Origin: Yersinia ruckeri ATCC 29473
Lineage (GTDB): Bacteria > Pseudomonadota > Gammaproteobacteria > Enterobacterales > Enterobacteriaceae
Direction of reading: 5' to 3'
NCBI RefSeq assembly: GCF_000754815.1
Contig: NZ_KN150747.1
Span: 2,948,896-3,012,895 of the forward strand
Length of the DNA: 64,000 nt
Shown: in pieces, positions 39,986 through 50,009 of the stretch
Numbering within the stretch: the stretch's first letter is position 1
How the letters are laid out: each line of letters begins with the position of its first letter
Notes under the pieces: model-generated
Told to the model about the DNA's origin: nothing
The model's input: only the letters and a program-made list of their open reading frames with translations
The model's database searches: none
Program-made: the position numbers and the translations under genes

Positions 39986-41653
39986 CTAGAAAGTTTCCCA
40001 GTTATCTTGCAGGTCACTCCCCAGTGCTTTTTTAGCAACCGCTTCCACTGTCGGCTGCTTGACTCTTCTGACATCTTTACTGTTGCTACCGTTGTCCATC
40101 CGCAGGATGAAAACAGACATCGACTGGGTCAGCAGGCTCGCCTGCTCTTCCAGAGCCGCAGCGGCAGAAGCAGACTCTTCTACCAATGAGGCATTTTGTT
40201 GTGTTACGCGATCCATCTCGGTTACTGCTTGGCCAACCTGATCGATACCACGGCTTTGCTCATCAGAGGCGGAAGCGATTTCGCCCATAATGTCAGTAAC
40301 ACGAGTGACCGCATTCACGATGTCACCCATGGTTTCGCCGGCGCTCTCTACCAAGACCGACCCCATGTCCACTCGGTTAACCGAGTCTTCGATCAAACCT
40401 TTGATTTCTTTTGCTGCCTGAGCGCTACGCTGTGCCAGGTTGCGAACTTCACCCGCCACGACCGCAAAGCCACGACCTTGCTCACCGGCACGCGCAGCTT
40501 CTACTGCTGCATTCAATGCCAGGATATTGGTTTGGAAGGCAATACCGTCGATCACGCTGGTAATATCGGCGATTTTCTGCGAACTACCGGCGATGTCATG
40601 CATGGTTTGCACCACATTAGCCACCACTTTTCCGCCTTTTTGTGCGGTTTCAGAGGCGCTCAGTGCCAACTGGCTCGCCTGACGAGCATTCTCAGCATTC
40701 TGTTTCACCGTTGCGGTCAACTGTTCCATGCTGGCAGCGGTTTCTTCCAGAGAAGCCGCCTGCTGTTCAGTACGTGCCGATAGATCGTTATTACCTGCAG
40801 CAATTTCAGAGGCACCACTATAGATGGCATCTGCACCCATACGCACACCGGTAACGGTGCCGATCAGTTCAGATTGCATGTGACTCAGGCTGGCCGCTAA
40901 TGTCCCCATTTCATTACGACTCAGGACTTCGATCGGCTGAGTCAGGTCGCCACTGGCAATATGTTTGATGTGTTCGATCAAACGATTCAACGGGTTAATC
41001 AGAATGTGTTGAATACCGAACCAAACGATCAACATCACCGCCACTACGGCAACCAGAATGGCGATTAAAACGGCTATTGCGAAGGTGAAGGATTGATTAC
41101 TGTCTTCAACGACTGATGTGTAAAGATGGTCATTCAGCGTACGATAATCTGTGTAATCTTTTTCAAATGCATCTTGGAAGCTGGTCGTCGGCTGATCGAA
41201 GAATTCTTTGATTTTACCGGCTTCCATTAACTGGATCAGTTCGTTCAACGCGCCTACGTATGCATCGTAAGTTTGTTTCATGCGTTGGGTACTTTCTGGG
41301 CTCTGTCCGCTATCCAACGAGATCTTTTCAAAATTAGCGTAACTTTTTTGCGCTTTAACCAGTGTTTCTTTTGCTAAAGTCACCAACTCAGGCAGTGTGG
41401 TACCACTACCGGTACCATTCGCATCCGCCATATAGCGAATACCCGCACGGTTCAGGGTGTTGCGAGTCTGAACCAGATTAACCCAGCTATCGCCCAGTGA
41501 AGCTTCTTGCTGACGAATAACCTGCAAAACGGCAAAATTTTCTTTATCGTTTTTGAGTGAGTTAAAGAAAAGCCCGCCAGAAACCAATTGCAGAGCACCA
41601 AATAACACCAATACCAGTAACAGGCTAGTGACAACTTTCATACGCTTAAACAT
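39986..41653 (-). CDS. Methyl-accepting chemotaxis protein (Tsr/Tar type, NWETF tail)
   Basis: 555 residues. First membrane helix 8-30 ([21 protein letters not shown]), sensor domain, second helix about 190-213, HAMP, conserved tip, and the C-terminal pentapeptide NWETF that recruits CheR and CheB. It is the first gene of the receptor-cheRBYZ operon and is preceded by a sigma-28 promoter. Probably a high-abundance receptor; Yersinia annotations often call the gene here cheD or tsr. Confidence 0.96.
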   Translation of the reverse strand: MFKRMKVVTSLLLVLVLFGALQLVSGGLFFNSLKNDKENFAVLQVIRQQEASLGDSWVNLVQTRNTLNRAGIRYMADANGTGSGTTLPELVTLAKETLVKAQKSYANFEKISLDSGQSPESTQRMKQTYDAYVGALNELIQLMEAGKIKEFFDQPTTSFQDAFEKDYTDYRTLNDHLYTSVVEDSNQSFTFAIAVLIAILVAVVAVMLIVWFGIQHILINPLNRLIEHIKHIASGDLTQPIEVLSRNEMGTLAASLSHMQSELIGTVTGVRMGADAIYSGASEIAAGNNDLSARTEQQAASLEETAASMEQLTATVKQNAENARQASQLALSASETAQKGGKVVANVVQTMHDIAGSSQKIADITSVIDGIAFQTNILALNAAVEAARAGEQGRGFAVVAGEVRNLAQRSAQAAKEIKGLIEDSVNRVDMGSVLVESAGETMGDIVNAVTRVTDIMGEIASASDEQSRGIDQVGQAVTEMDRVTQQNASLVEESASAAAALEEQASLLTQSMSVFILRMDNGSNSKDVRRVKQPTVEAVAKKALGSDLQDNWETF

Positions 41654-41702
41654 GTGATCCCTTCATAAATGCGTCAAAACAGAAATACGTCAATTACAGG
41701 TG

Positions 41703-41729
41703 TTATCGGCAATACCGAGGGGAACTTTA
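41703..41729 (-). promoter_or_regulatory. Sigma-28 (FliA) promoter for receptor-cheRBYZ operon
   Basis: On the minus strand TAAAGTTC - 11 bp - GCCGATAA: one mismatch to the FliA consensus. It ends about 50 bp before the first receptor gene. Confidence 0.92.
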
Positions 41730-41883
41730 CCTGAGGACACAACTATTTTAACCGCGATGCACGCAGACAACGGATTGGTAGGCAACAATATGCTGTTGTA
41801 AAAAAGGCGGGGTATCCCCACCACAAACTGCTGACAAACCGCGATCCTGCGATCTCTGGTGGGGAAGACCGGTAGAAGAGTCA

Positions 41884-41945
41884 AGCGTCCGCGCCAGGGA
41901 TGGCGCGGAACGAGCCGACAAGGACGTATTCATGGCGTCTTGACG
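41884..41945. repeat. Probable dispersed intergenic repeat unit with GC-rich stem
   Basis: Carries perfect 8-bp arms TCCGCGCC / GGCGCGGA (41888-41909), then GAACGAGCCGACAAGGACGT and GGCGTCTTGA. From memory this string recurs between genes in Yersinia and Serratia and yields spurious short ORFs. Only one copy is in the window. Confidence 0.45.
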
Positions 41946-41989
41946 ATCTGCCGGTTTTCACCGCAGCGAGCACTTTGTCATTAACCTCA

Positions 41990-42006
41990 GGCGGGATATC
42001 CCCGCC
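41990..42006 (-). terminator. Hairpin after cheW
   Basis: 6-bp GC-rich arms GGCGGG / CCCGCC with a 5-nt loop, 10 bp after the cheW stop on the minus strand. No T-run, so it may be a partial terminator or a 3' stabiliser of motAB-cheAW mRNA. Confidence 0.45.
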
Positions 42007-42016
42007 GATTATCTGA

Positions 42017-42514
42017 TTAGATTTTTGTAACGCTATCAATCAGTGACATCTCTTCACTGCTTAACAGTTTTTCGATATCAACCAGAATCAGCATTCTTTC
42101 TCCGAGAGAGCCGAGGCCGGTTAGGTATTCGGTTGCCAACGTCACGGTAAATTCAGGTGCCGGGCGAATCTGTTCATTGGTTAACGACAACACGTCAGAG
42201 ACACCGTCAACCACAATACCCACGACGCGTTGGCCGAAATTCAACACGATCACCACGGTATTTTCGTTATAAGACACGTTGCTCTGTGCAAACTTGACTC
42301 GCAGATCGATGATAGGAACAATCACACCGCGTAGATTGGTCACACCTTTGATAAACGTAGGGGTGTTGGCAATACGTGTTACCTGATCATAACCGCGGAT
42401 TTCCTGCACCTTGAGAATATCAATGCCATATTCTTCGTTGCCCAGTGTAAAAATCAGAAACTCTTGTCCTACCGTTTCGCCAGCCAGTTTCGTGACGGTT
42501 GCTAGTCCTGCCAT
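42017..42514 (-). CDS. cheW: CheW, receptor-kinase coupling protein
   Basis: 165 residues from the ATG giving [10 protein letters not shown] after an AAGGGTAG ribosome site; a 5-residue longer start is in frame. CheW links chemoreceptors to CheA. Motifs [21 protein letters not shown] and [13 protein letters not shown] are the SH3-like core. Confidence 0.98.
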   Translation of the reverse strand: MAGLATVTKLAGETVGQEFLIFTLGNEEYGIDILKVQEIRGYDQVTRIANTPTFIKGVTNLRGVIVPIIDLRVKFAQSNVSYNENTVVIVLNFGQRVVGIVVDGVSDVLSLTNEQIRPAPEFTVTLATEYLTGLGSLGERMLILVDIEKLLSSEEMSLIDSVTKI

Positions 42515-42687
42515 GTTTCTACCCTTCAATCAATAGGTTGAATTTATAATCTATCCCACTCGGCCTTTGTGTCCGGTTAGCGGCCGCGAACGGCATGTCT
42601 ATCCTGTACATTACCGTTACTGCCGGTCGCTCGGCGAAAACTGTCATTGACAGTACGCCGGTGAAATAGGTGCTTATGCATATTTTT

Positions 42688-42716
42688 CAGGATCGGAAAC
42701 CCGTTTCACGATCCTG
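42688..42716. repeat. Inverted repeat between cheA and cheW
   Basis: 8-bp arms CAGGATCG / CGATCCTG, with a second AAAC/GTTT pairing inside, 18 bp after the cheA stop. T residues follow only on the plus strand, so it does not look like a terminator for cheA. The 219-bp cheA-cheW gap is otherwise empty. Confidence 0.5.
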
Positions 42717-42733
42717 TTTTGGTGTCCAACAGG

Positions 42734-44731
42734 CTACGCCGCGACCTCGTCGGAGCCTTCACGTTTTTCCCGATTCAGCGCCTGCAATGCAGACACATCC
42801 ACAATCAGTGCGACACTGCCATCGCCCAAAATTGTCGCGGCAGAAATACCCGGCACTTTGCGATAGTTACTTTCTAGATTTTTCACCACCACCTGATGCT
42901 GGCCGATCAATTGATCAACCAACAGTGCATAGCGACGCCCCGCACTTTGTAAAATCACCACAATGCCCTGCGTAGCTTCGGTTTTGGCATTTGCCACATC
43001 AAATACACGATACAGTTCAACTAACGGCAGATATTCACCGCGCACTTGCAGGACTCGTTCACCACCGGCCAACGGATGTAAATCTTCCGCCTGCGGTTGC
43101 AGAGATTCCATCACCGCATTCAGTGGCAGAATGAATACTTCGTTGTCGACCTTAACGGACATCCCATCCAGAATCGCCAGTGTCAACGGTAGCAGGATAC
43201 GAATAGACGTCCCTTTACCGGCCTGGAAACTCACCTGAACGTGACCTCCCATTTCTTGAATATTACGTTTAACCACATCCATGCCCACACCGCGCCCGGA
43301 GACATCGGTCACTTGCTCGGCCGTGGAGAAGCCCGGCGCAAAAATCAGCATGCCGACATCTTCATCACTGATGTGTTCACTGACGGCCATGCCCTGAGAT
43401 AGCGCTTTAGCCAGGATTTTTTGACGATTCAGACCGGCACCGTCATCAATGACTTCGATGCAAATGTTGCCACCCTGATGTTCTGCCGATAACGTCAGGT
43501 TACCGACCGGCGATTTACCTGCCGCAATACGCGCTTCAGGAGATTCAACACCGTGATCCAGGCTGTTTCGCACCAAGTGAGTGAGCGGATCGATAATGCG
43601 TTCAATCAGACTCTTATCCAATTCAGTAGAACTGCCCAATAGCGTCAGCTCTACCTGCTTATTCAGTTTACTCGCCAGATCGCGCACCAAACGTGGGAAA
43701 CGGCTGAAGACGTATTCCATTGGCATCATGCGAATCGACATCACCGACTCTTGCAGATCCCGCGCATTACGTTCCAATTGGCCCATGCTATTTAACAAAT
43801 CACCATGAACAACCGTATCCAGCGAGCTGGAACGTTGTGCCAACATGGATTGAGTTATCACCAATTCGCCTACCAGATTGATCAGTTGGTCAACCTTCTC
43901 TACCGCTACACGGATGCTGGTAGATTCGCTGGCTTTTGGCCGTGGTTTGGCGGGTTCAGCACTGGTCGCTGGCACGGGCTTTGTTTCGGCCACGGTTGCA
44001 GGGGTGGATACCGCAACAGTCTCAATGGCCACGGGCACCGAAGCATCAGCGACGACGGCGGGCACGTCGATAAAGCTGATTTGTTCTGCTTCCAGAACAA
44101 AACACAGTACCGCGCAAATATCGTCTTCACTCACCGAGGTAATTAGCGTCGCTTCCAGGCTGTTTTCACCCTGATGAGGATCTTTCACCTCACCGAGATT
44201 ACCCAGCTCTTCCAACATCAACGGAATTTCCTGCGGTTTCAGGTCAGATAAGCAAATGCGCATCCCACCCGACACCTGCGCCGGTGCGGCTTTGGCCTCA
44301 GCCGCTGCCACAGAAGCGTTGTCTGGTGCCGCCTGTTCTAATGCTTCAAGTGCCAGTTGGCGTAATGCCTGACAGATATATTCAAAGCTTTCCCGGTTAG
44401 GTTCCTGGGAGGTTTTGTAGGCTTCCAACTGTTCTTGCATAATGTCTTTTGTTTCCAAAAACAGGTTGATGATGTCAGTACTCAGACGCATCTCGTTGCG
44501 TCTGGCACCATCCAACAAGTTTTCCAGTAGATGGGTGGTTTCTTGTAACACCGCAAAGCCGAAAGTTGCGGCTCCGCCTTTGATCGAATGCGCTGCACGA
44601 AAAATCGCATTGAGCTGTTCATTATCAGGTGCCAGCGGGTCCAGCAATAACAGATGCTGTTCCATGTCTGCCAACAATTCATCTGCTTCATCAAAGAACG
44701 TTTGATAAAACGCGGTAATATCCATGCTCAC
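42734..44731 (-). CDS. cheA: CheA, chemotaxis histidine kinase
   Basis: 665 residues from GTG 44731, the same start form as in E. coli. P1 domain with phospho-His48 (FRAAHSIKGGAATFGF), P2 CheY/CheB-binding domain (about 160-225), an Ala/Pro/Val-rich linker (230-275), P3 dimerisation, P4 kinase with N box HLVRNSLDHG, G1 DDGAGLN and G2 GRGVGMD, and P5 CheW-like domain. AGAGGTGACAAC is the ribosome site. An internal start for the short form is possible but not tested. Confidence 0.98.
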   Translation of the reverse strand: MSMDITAFYQTFFDEADELLADMEQHLLLLDPLAPDNEQLNAIFRAAHSIKGGAATFGFAVLQETTHLLENLLDGARRNEMRLSTDIINLFLETKDIMQEQLEAYKTSQEPNRESFEYICQALRQLALEALEQAAPDNASVAAAEAKAAPAQVSGGMRICLSDLKPQEIPLMLEELGNLGEVKDPHQGENSLEATLITSVSEDDICAVLCFVLEAEQISFIDVPAVVADASVPVAIETVAVSTPATVAETKPVPATSAEPAKPRPKASESTSIRVAVEKVDQLINLVGELVITQSMLAQRSSSLDTVVHGDLLNSMGQLERNARDLQESVMSIRMMPMEYVFSRFPRLVRDLASKLNKQVELTLLGSSTELDKSLIERIIDPLTHLVRNSLDHGVESPEARIAAGKSPVGNLTLSAEHQGGNICIEVIDDGAGLNRQKILAKALSQGMAVSEHISDEDVGMLIFAPGFSTAEQVTDVSGRGVGMDVVKRNIQEMGGHVQVSFQAGKGTSIRILLPLTLAILDGMSVKVDNEVFILPLNAVMESLQPQAEDLHPLAGGERVLQVRGEYLPLVELYRVFDVANAKTEATQGIVVILQSAGRRYALLVDQLIGQHQVVVKNLESNYRKVPGISAATILGDGSVALIVDVSALQALNREKREGSDEVAA

Positions 44732-44741
44732 GTTGTCACCT

Positions 44742-45908
44742 CTACTGTGCGTCGCGGCTTGTCGGAGAGACGGGCACTTGAGCTTCAGGTGCTGCTGGCA
44801 ACGAAGTTGTTGGCCCAGCGGCGACTGAGCCAGCCGTCTCCGTGTTAGATTGTGGTGATACTACTGGCGGCGTAACCCTATTTTCCGACGCCGACGGTGC
44901 AACCGCTGGCACCGCAGCGCCTCCTACAGGTTGAACCACTGCAGATACAGGTTGATCCACAGCCGGTGCGGGTGGCACAGTTACGGGTACCGCCTGCCCT
45001 ACTGCGGCAGTCGGCTGAGCACCGAGTTCAAGCTGCTTCAGCCCTTCCGCCTTCTCAATATCCAATGATTTGTTATCGAGATTTTCATGCTCAATATCGT
45101 GTTGTGACTGCTTATTCAACACCAGAATGCTGATGCGGCGGTTCACCGGATCGTCGGCACCCTGCTCTTTCAATCGCATGGTCGATGCCATACCTACGAC
45201 CCGTAGCACTTTTCCTTCTGCCAATCCGCCAGACAGCAATTCACGCCGCGAAGCATTGGCACGATCGGCAGATAACTCCCAGTTACTGTAACCTCGCTCA
45301 CCATTGGCATACGGCAAATCATCGGTATGACCGGACAAACTGATTTTATTCGGAATATCATTCAAAATGGGCGCAATGGCACGCAGGATATCCCGCATAT
45401 AAGGCTCCACTTGCGCACTGCCCATCTGAAACATTGGCCGATTTTGACTATCAATAATCTGGATGCGTAATCCTTCATCCATCATGTTAATCAGCAAATG
45501 CGGACGTAAGGCTTTTAAACGAGGATCGGATTCAATCAGCTCTTCCAGCTTCTCTCGTAGCTTATTCAGCCTGGCCTGCTCTTTTTTCGTCTCCGCAGAC
45601 TGACTTTGTTTCCTCACTTCGCCCTGTTGCTGGGTGGGATCATCACCACCACCAGGAATCGGGCTGCTGCTTGAACTGCTCTTATCGCCGCTGGTAAGGG
45701 CTACCTTCAGTGGCGTACGGAAATATTCTGCGATTTGCGTCAGCTCTTGTGGGCTGGAGATCGACAGCAACCACATCACCAAAAAGAAAGCCATCATCGC
45801 TGTCATAAAGTCAGCGTAAGCGATCTTCCATGAGCCGCCGTGATGGCCACCACCGTGCTTGGCCTTACGCTTTTTGACCAGAATAACGGGGTGATTCTGA
45901 TGCTTCAT
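44742..45908 (-). CDS. motB: MotB, stator protein with extended C-terminus
   Basis: 388 residues against about 308 in E. coli. N-terminal membrane helix with the proton-carrying Asp33 ([20 protein letters not shown]), plug region, and OmpA-like peptidoglycan-binding domain with [11 protein letters not shown] and NRRISILVL. The last ~95 residues are a Pro/Ala/Val-rich tail of low complexity in the periplasm. Overlaps motA by 4 bp. Confidence 0.97.
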   Translation of the reverse strand: MKHQNHPVILVKKRKAKHGGGHHGGSWKIAYADFMTAMMAFFLVMWLLSISSPQELTQIAEYFRTPLKVALTSGDKSSSSSSPIPGGGDDPTQQQGEVRKQSQSAETKKEQARLNKLREKLEELIESDPRLKALRPHLLINMMDEGLRIQIIDSQNRPMFQMGSAQVEPYMRDILRAIAPILNDIPNKISLSGHTDDLPYANGERGYSNWELSADRANASRRELLSGGLAEGKVLRVVGMASTMRLKEQGADDPVNRRISILVLNKQSQHDIEHENLDNKSLDIEKAEGLKQLELGAQPTAAVGQAVPVTVPPAPAVDQPVSAVVQPVGGAAVPAVAPSASENRVTPPVVSPQSNTETAGSVAAGPTTSLPAAPEAQVPVSPTSRDAQ

Positions 45909-46792
45909 GCGTCCTCTTCTGTCGCTTGCGGTGCGGGAGATTTCACTCTACGCACATGTTCTTCCAGCTCGATAAATGACGGGCGTTCTGTGGTGTAAAG
46001 CGTCTTCCTTCCGAACTCCACTGCAATTTGTGGTGCATAGCCATTCAGGCTGGAAAGTAACGTCACCTTGATGCATTGCATCATTTTAGTTGTTTCCGCA
46101 TTTTGCTGACGTAGCAAGGTCGCCAATGGCGAAATAAATCCGTAAGCCAACAAAATACCCAAGAAAGTTCCTACCATCGCATGGGCAATAAGTGCGCCAA
46201 GTTCGGCAGCAGGCCGATCCGCCGACGCCAGGGCATGAACCACCCCCATCACCGCAGCAACGATACCGAAAGCAGGCAATGAATCACCGACCATGGCGAG
46301 GCTGCCAGCAGGGACTTCACTTTCTTGTTCGTACGTTTCTATCTCTTCATCCATTAACGCTTCAATCTCGAAAGCGTTCATATTTCCACTAACAATTAAC
46401 CGTAAATAATCGGTAATAAATTCGACTAAAATGTTATCGGCAAGAATGCGGGGATAATTAGAGAAAATTTCACTTTCCTGAGGATTTTCTATATCACGCT
46501 CCAGAGAAAGCATCCCTTGTTGGCGTGATTTTGCTAATAGCCGATAAAGCAATGCCATTAAATCCATATATAGCACTTTATTATATTTTGATCTGCGCAA
46601 TAGTTTTGGCATTGCACGTAATGTGGCTTTTATCGCTTTACCGTTATTACCAACAATAAATGCGCCAATACCGGCACCGGCAATAATTAAAAACTCTGAT
46701 GGTTGATAAAGTGCACCGAGGTGCCCCCCGACCATCATGTAGCCACCGAATACCGCACCGAGTACCACGATATAACCCAAAATAACTAACAC
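45905..46792 (-). CDS. motA: MotA, stator proton-channel subunit
   Basis: 295 residues with four membrane helices (about 2-25, 30-50, 170-192, 200-222). The cytoplasmic loop carries the charged region that contacts FliG, and [16 protein letters not shown] includes the conserved Pro173-type channel segment. First gene of motAB-cheAW, with a sigma-28 promoter inside the flhC 3' end. Confidence 0.98.
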   Translation of the reverse strand: MLVILGYIVVLGAVFGGYMMVGGHLGALYQPSEFLIIAGAGIGAFIVGNNGKAIKATLRAMPKLLRRSKYNKVLYMDLMALLYRLLAKSRQQGMLSLERDIENPQESEIFSNYPRILADNILVEFITDYLRLIVSGNMNAFEIEALMDEEIETYEQESEVPAGSLAMVGDSLPAFGIVAAVMGVVHALASADRPAAELGALIAHAMVGTFLGILLAYGFISPLATLLRQQNAETTKMMQCIKVTLLSSLNGYAPQIAVEFGRKTLYTTERPSFIELEEHVRRVKSPAPQATEEDA

Positions 46793-46928
46793 GCGACATC
46801 CTTAGCAAAGTGTGTGGGTGGAAGGTGAGGTGTTTACGCGTTTGAGATCAATCGAAGGTCGCTACTGCCAGACAGATAAGACATCCATATCGGGTCTGCC
46901 TGACAAAAATCCAACCTTCAAGCCGTAC

Positions 46929-47516
46929 TCAAACTGCGCGTTTAACCTGCTCATCCAGCAGTTGAGTAGTTATATCGGCAGGTTGCGGGGAAAGTTTACG
47001 TTTTTTTACTGCGCGGGAAGGTGGCTGACAAAGACTACAAATAAAACTGTTGCGCGGTTGATGGGCGTGGGTGATAAAAGTCCCGCCACAACAACTACAA
47101 CCAGACAGCTGTAACATTCCACTGTCGACGAATCTAACCAAGGTCCAGGCACGGGTTAAAGCCAGTAATGGCGGTTCTTCCGCACGATCTGGACACTGTT
47201 CAAGATAGAGACGGTAAGCTTTAATCACCGCTTCAACACCGGTGCATTGCCCACTTTTCAGCAAGAAACTGTAGGCATTATAAAACATCGATGAGTGAAT
47301 ATTTTGTTCCCAAGTCATAAACCAATCGGTGGAAAATGGCAGCATTCCTTTCGGTGGCGGACTCCCCCGAAGCTCTTTATAAAGTTTAATCAGCCGCCCA
47401 CGGCTAAGCTGAGTTTCGCTTTCGAGCATTTGCAAACGAGCGCCCAAAGTGATCAACTCCATCGCAAGATGGATGTCTTTGGCTTCCTGAACAATACTTT
47501 TTTCAACCATCGTCAT
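46929..47516 (-). CDS. flhC: FlhC, flagellar master regulator subunit
   Basis: 195 residues from ATG 47516, which overlaps the flhD stop by 4 bp; the ATG at 47510 is an alternative. FlhC forms the FlhD4C2 activator of class 2 flagellar promoters. The zinc-binding cysteines C140, C143, C160 and C163 (CSCCGG and CSLCQPP) are intact, as is [17 protein letters not shown]. The C-terminal coding end contains the motA promoter. Confidence 0.98.
   Translation of the reverse strand: MTMVEKSIVQEAKDIHLAMELITLGARLQMLESETQLSRGRLIKLYKELRGSPPPKGMLPFSTDWFMTWEQNIHSSMFYNAYSFLLKSGQCTGVEAVIKAYRLYLEQCPDRAEEPPLLALTRAWTLVRFVDSGMLQLSGCSCCGGTFITHAHQPRNSFICSLCQPPSRAVKKRKLSPQPADITTQLLDEQVKRAV
46972..46998 (-). promoter_or_regulatory. 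Sigma-28 (FliA) promoter for motAB-cheAW
   Basis: On the minus strand TAAACTTT - 11 bp - GCCGATAT: one mismatch in each box. It lies inside the 3' end of flhC, about 180 bp before motA, as known for E. coli. Confidence 0.88.
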
Positions 47517-47863
47517 GCTCTTTTTTTAGACGCACTACCGTCTTTCAACGATAACTCATGCAGTAAGTGGCTTGACAATAAAATACCGGTATGGATTTGC
47601 TGTAGATCATCCACGCGAGATTCTTTCGTCAGATGATGAATAGTGTTGTGGTCATTAAAACGAAAATGGCAGACTAATTGATTAGTCTCAGCCAATTTTA
47701 CCATTTGAGGTAACGTTAATTGAGACAATGCATCAGCCATCGTATCAGTGATACCTAAACGGAACATTGCAGATGCTTTTTCATCATTAATTAAACGTTG
47801 TGCTAAAAGCAAGTATGACAAATTAATATCATAAATATGTTTGAGTAATTCAGACGTACTCAT
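47513..47863 (-). CDS. flhD: FlhD, flagellar master regulator subunit
   Basis: 116 residues from the ATG giving [22 protein letters not shown]; an ATG nine bases earlier lacks ribosome-site spacing. The motif [21 protein letters not shown] is almost unchanged from E. coli, including the inter-subunit Cys. FlhD binds FlhC to activate class 2 genes. Not frameshifted. Confidence 0.98.
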   Translation of the reverse strand: MSTSELLKHIYDINLSYLLLAQRLINDEKASAMFRLGITDTMADALSQLTLPQMVKLAETNQLVCHFRFNDHNTIHHLTKESRVDDLQQIHTGILLSSHLLHELSLKDGSASKKRA

Positions 47864-48109
47864 TTTATACATCCCGACAGATTATGTTTTAAAACATAAG
47901 TTGGGTGAAAATGTTCATCACCCATGACCTGGGATCCTTCCCGTTATACAGTTAATTAAAACTTATAGAACTAAAAGTAATTAAAAGACTACCGAGGGTT
48001 TGAAAAAAAACCATCTTGTTACGTCATTTCATGCTGACGGCTTGGCTAGCGATTTTTCAACTACTCTATTAGTGTGCCCCACAGCAATGAAACTTTTCTT
48101 ACAAAGGAT

Positions 48110-48123
48110 TAGGAATATTCCTA
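48110..48123 (-). promoter_or_regulatory. RcsAB box of flhDC
   Basis: TAGGAATATTCCTA, 13 of 14 matching the consensus TAAGAATATTCCTA. Its place just downstream of the predicted start site fits repression of flhDC by the Rcs phosphorelay under envelope stress. Confidence 0.85.
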
Positions 48124-48133
48124 AAGAGGGGCA

Positions 48134-48163
48134 ACTCTACTCCCGAATCGTTAGCACATACAA
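48134..48163 (-). promoter_or_regulatory. Predicted flhDC sigma-70 promoter
   Basis: Minus strand TTGTAT - 18 bp - TAGAGT. The implied start at about 48127 puts the RcsAB box at roughly +5 to +18 and the CRP site centre at about -72, the layout described for E. coli. The boxes are weak, as expected for a CRP-dependent promoter. Confidence 0.55.
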
Positions 48164-48191
48164 TGTGACTAGTGATTTAATTTAAATGTAA

Positions 48192-48207
48192 TGTGATGCG
48201 CGTCACA
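48192..48207. promoter_or_regulatory. CRP site upstream of flhDC
   Basis: TGTGATGCGCGTCACA, a perfect TGTGA-N6-TCACA. Positioned about 72 bp before the predicted flhDC start, consistent with cAMP-CRP activation of motility. Confidence 0.85.
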
Positions 48208-48865
48208 AAAATAAAATTTAATTCTCTTAAACACACCAAATCACGGTCATTTATTGACCACGCAAGCGTACAAAAAACAATCACATGTCAGAAAGCGTCT
48301 TAAAAACTAAGCATATAGGCCTAATTCTTAGCTTTTTTAGATCAATTCGAACAAAAACACAGGCAAACCAAAATCGCAGAGCAAAAATCTGCCATATGGC
48401 ATCAATTGCAGAATTAACATCTATTAAGTTAATTAAATACTCTATAAAATAAGAAATAACCTCGATAAATTGTCTTTTTAACTGAGTCATCACCCCTGAC
48501 TAAAAACTGCTATTCCGCATTGAGATATTAACCCGCGGTCGGCAAGACGCTAAACGGGCGTCGGAACGTAGTTAACAAAGCAATAAACGCAGCCAAATAT
48601 TTCAATCAATACCTAACTCGCAAAGACAGGCAAGGAAGACATAACTGAATGTGGTGCATATCCACTTTTTTGCAAAGTCATAGACTGTTTTTGTTCTAAA
48701 TTCATACAAAAATCAACTTGAAGCACTAATTTCAATCCGCTCGTAAGAACATCACGTTATTTTCTAGCGCGAATTTGACAAAAGGGCCAACTGTGATCCG
48801 CTTCTCACTTCTCTCAGAATCTATCTCCTACCATTTATCTATCGTACTGTTTAGTGGGGATAATC

Positions 48866-49285
48866 ATGGAATATAAGAATGTGTTGGTTGCCGTTTCGAT
48901 CTCAGCTGATAGCCAGAGACTGGTAGATAAAGCGGTTTCAATCGTTCGTCCCTACAATGGTAAAATCTCGCTACTCACCCTGACCACCGATCCAGAAATG
49001 TACAATAACTTTGCCGCTCCTATGTTGGGAGACTTACGAATCCTGTTACAAGAAGAAGCACGCCGGTTTATGGCAGAACTGCAGGAAAAAGCAGACTACC
49101 CCACGATGAACATGGTAATTCTCCACGGAGAATTAGCTGATAGCCTGACCTATGCCTGCAAAAATCAGCATATTGATCTGGTTATTTGTGGTCACCACAG
49201 CAACAACATGATGAATAAAATTTTTTGTTCAGCAAACCGTTTAATCAATGCCAGTTCGATTGATGTGCTAATCGTTCCATTATAA
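48866..49285 (+). CDS. uspC: UspC-type universal stress protein
   Basis: 139 residues from ATG 48866 (GGGGATAATC before it); a GTG at 48854 is in frame but less likely. The sequence aligns with E. coli UspC (NVLVAVSISADSQRLVDKAVSI, DLVICGHHS, DVLIVPL), and the place beside flhDC is the same. UspC is a small cytoplasmic stress protein linked to motility and UV resistance. Confidence 0.92.
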   Translation: MEYKNVLVAVSISADSQRLVDKAVSIVRPYNGKISLLTLTTDPEMYNNFAAPMLGDLRILLQEEARRFMAELQEKADYPTMNMVILHGELADSLTYACKNQHIDLVICGHHSNNMMNKIFCSANRLINASSIDVLIVPL

Positions 49286-50009
49286 TGCCGAGACATACCG
49301 TATTTTGTCCTAAGGCAATCCGGCAATATCCATTATTCATTCCTAACGCCGATGATATGTGCGCAAATCGTTCTCATTCAGACCAACGAGGTGAACAAGG
49401 GACTCGGTATGCCTAAAAATTGCGCAACAACAGGATGAAGCATGCGCAAATGGAATGTCGGTGGTGGCAAGCCAACCACCGTATCCAGTGGATAAAATGG
49501 AATAAATACCGTTATCTCCTCCGTTAAAAATCGGGTGATTGCCCCGATCTTTAATAATATTGCTGAAAATTTTCTGTAACAATGCGCTTACCACGGTGGC
49601 ACCTGCCTACATAGCCTCTTGGATTAAGTCATTCAGACTGGCATTCAATGGAGATAAGGTTATATCTGAGCTATTTTTAGCCTCTTGAGCAGCGATCAAG
49701 AGAACACCCATATTGTTCAAAGATAGTTTGCCATCAGCCTTGCCTTAACTCATGGGTCATAATGCATGACTAATCATTTATTACTTTTTGTGAAAATATG
49801 ACTCTCTCTATTATTACTCTGGTCTAATTTTATCTATTTCATTACCAATTGGGTAATACGAAAAAACCAAACAACGAGTAGTTAATTCAAGCCCTGGATG
49901 TTCATCCATAATAACCACTTACTCTCCGACGGGGTGAGAGTAAGTAGTTATTGACGACCTGATAGCAAATAACCCATAGTCATTCCGATAATATTTATAT
50001 CTATAATAA
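49286..50009. other. 724-bp gap between uspC and mgtC
   Basis: Two convergent genes border it. I see no convincing gene or strong hairpin. A minus-strand frame at 49343-49594 has no family resemblance or clear ribosome site and may be a decayed gene or chance. Confidence 0.4.

Larger units (their letters stand above)
41654..42016. other. 363-bp gap between cheW and the receptor operon
   Basis: Contains the sigma-28 promoter for the receptor operon (41703-41729), a GC-rich repeat-like segment (41884-41945) and a cheW-proximal hairpin (41990-42006). No credible gene. Confidence 0.6.
47864..48865. promoter_or_regulatory. 1-kb flhDC upstream region
   Basis: Non-coding region between divergent flhD and uspC. 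It holds a leader of about 264 nt, with a perfect palindrome ATGTTTTAAAACAT at 47884-47897, an RcsAB box (48110-48123), a predicted promoter (48134-48163), a CRP site (48192-48207) and about 650 bp further upstream with no gene. Short open frames inside are not credible. Confidence 0.75.

Noticed and set aside
41748-41933. Short minus-strand frame starting MNTSLSARSAPSLARTL
   Set aside because: Falls on the probable dispersed repeat and the sigma-28 promoter gap; such frames recur as artefacts of the repeat.
42688-42716. Terminator of cheA
   Set aside because: The stem is followed by A residues, not T, in the direction of cheA transcription.
48000-48185. Plus-strand open frame in the flhDC upstream region
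   Set aside because: Overlaps the RcsAB box and predicted promoter; no ribosome site or family likeness.
49343-49594. Minus-strand open frame of 83 codons
   Set aside because: No recognisable domain, unusual composition, no clear ribosome site.
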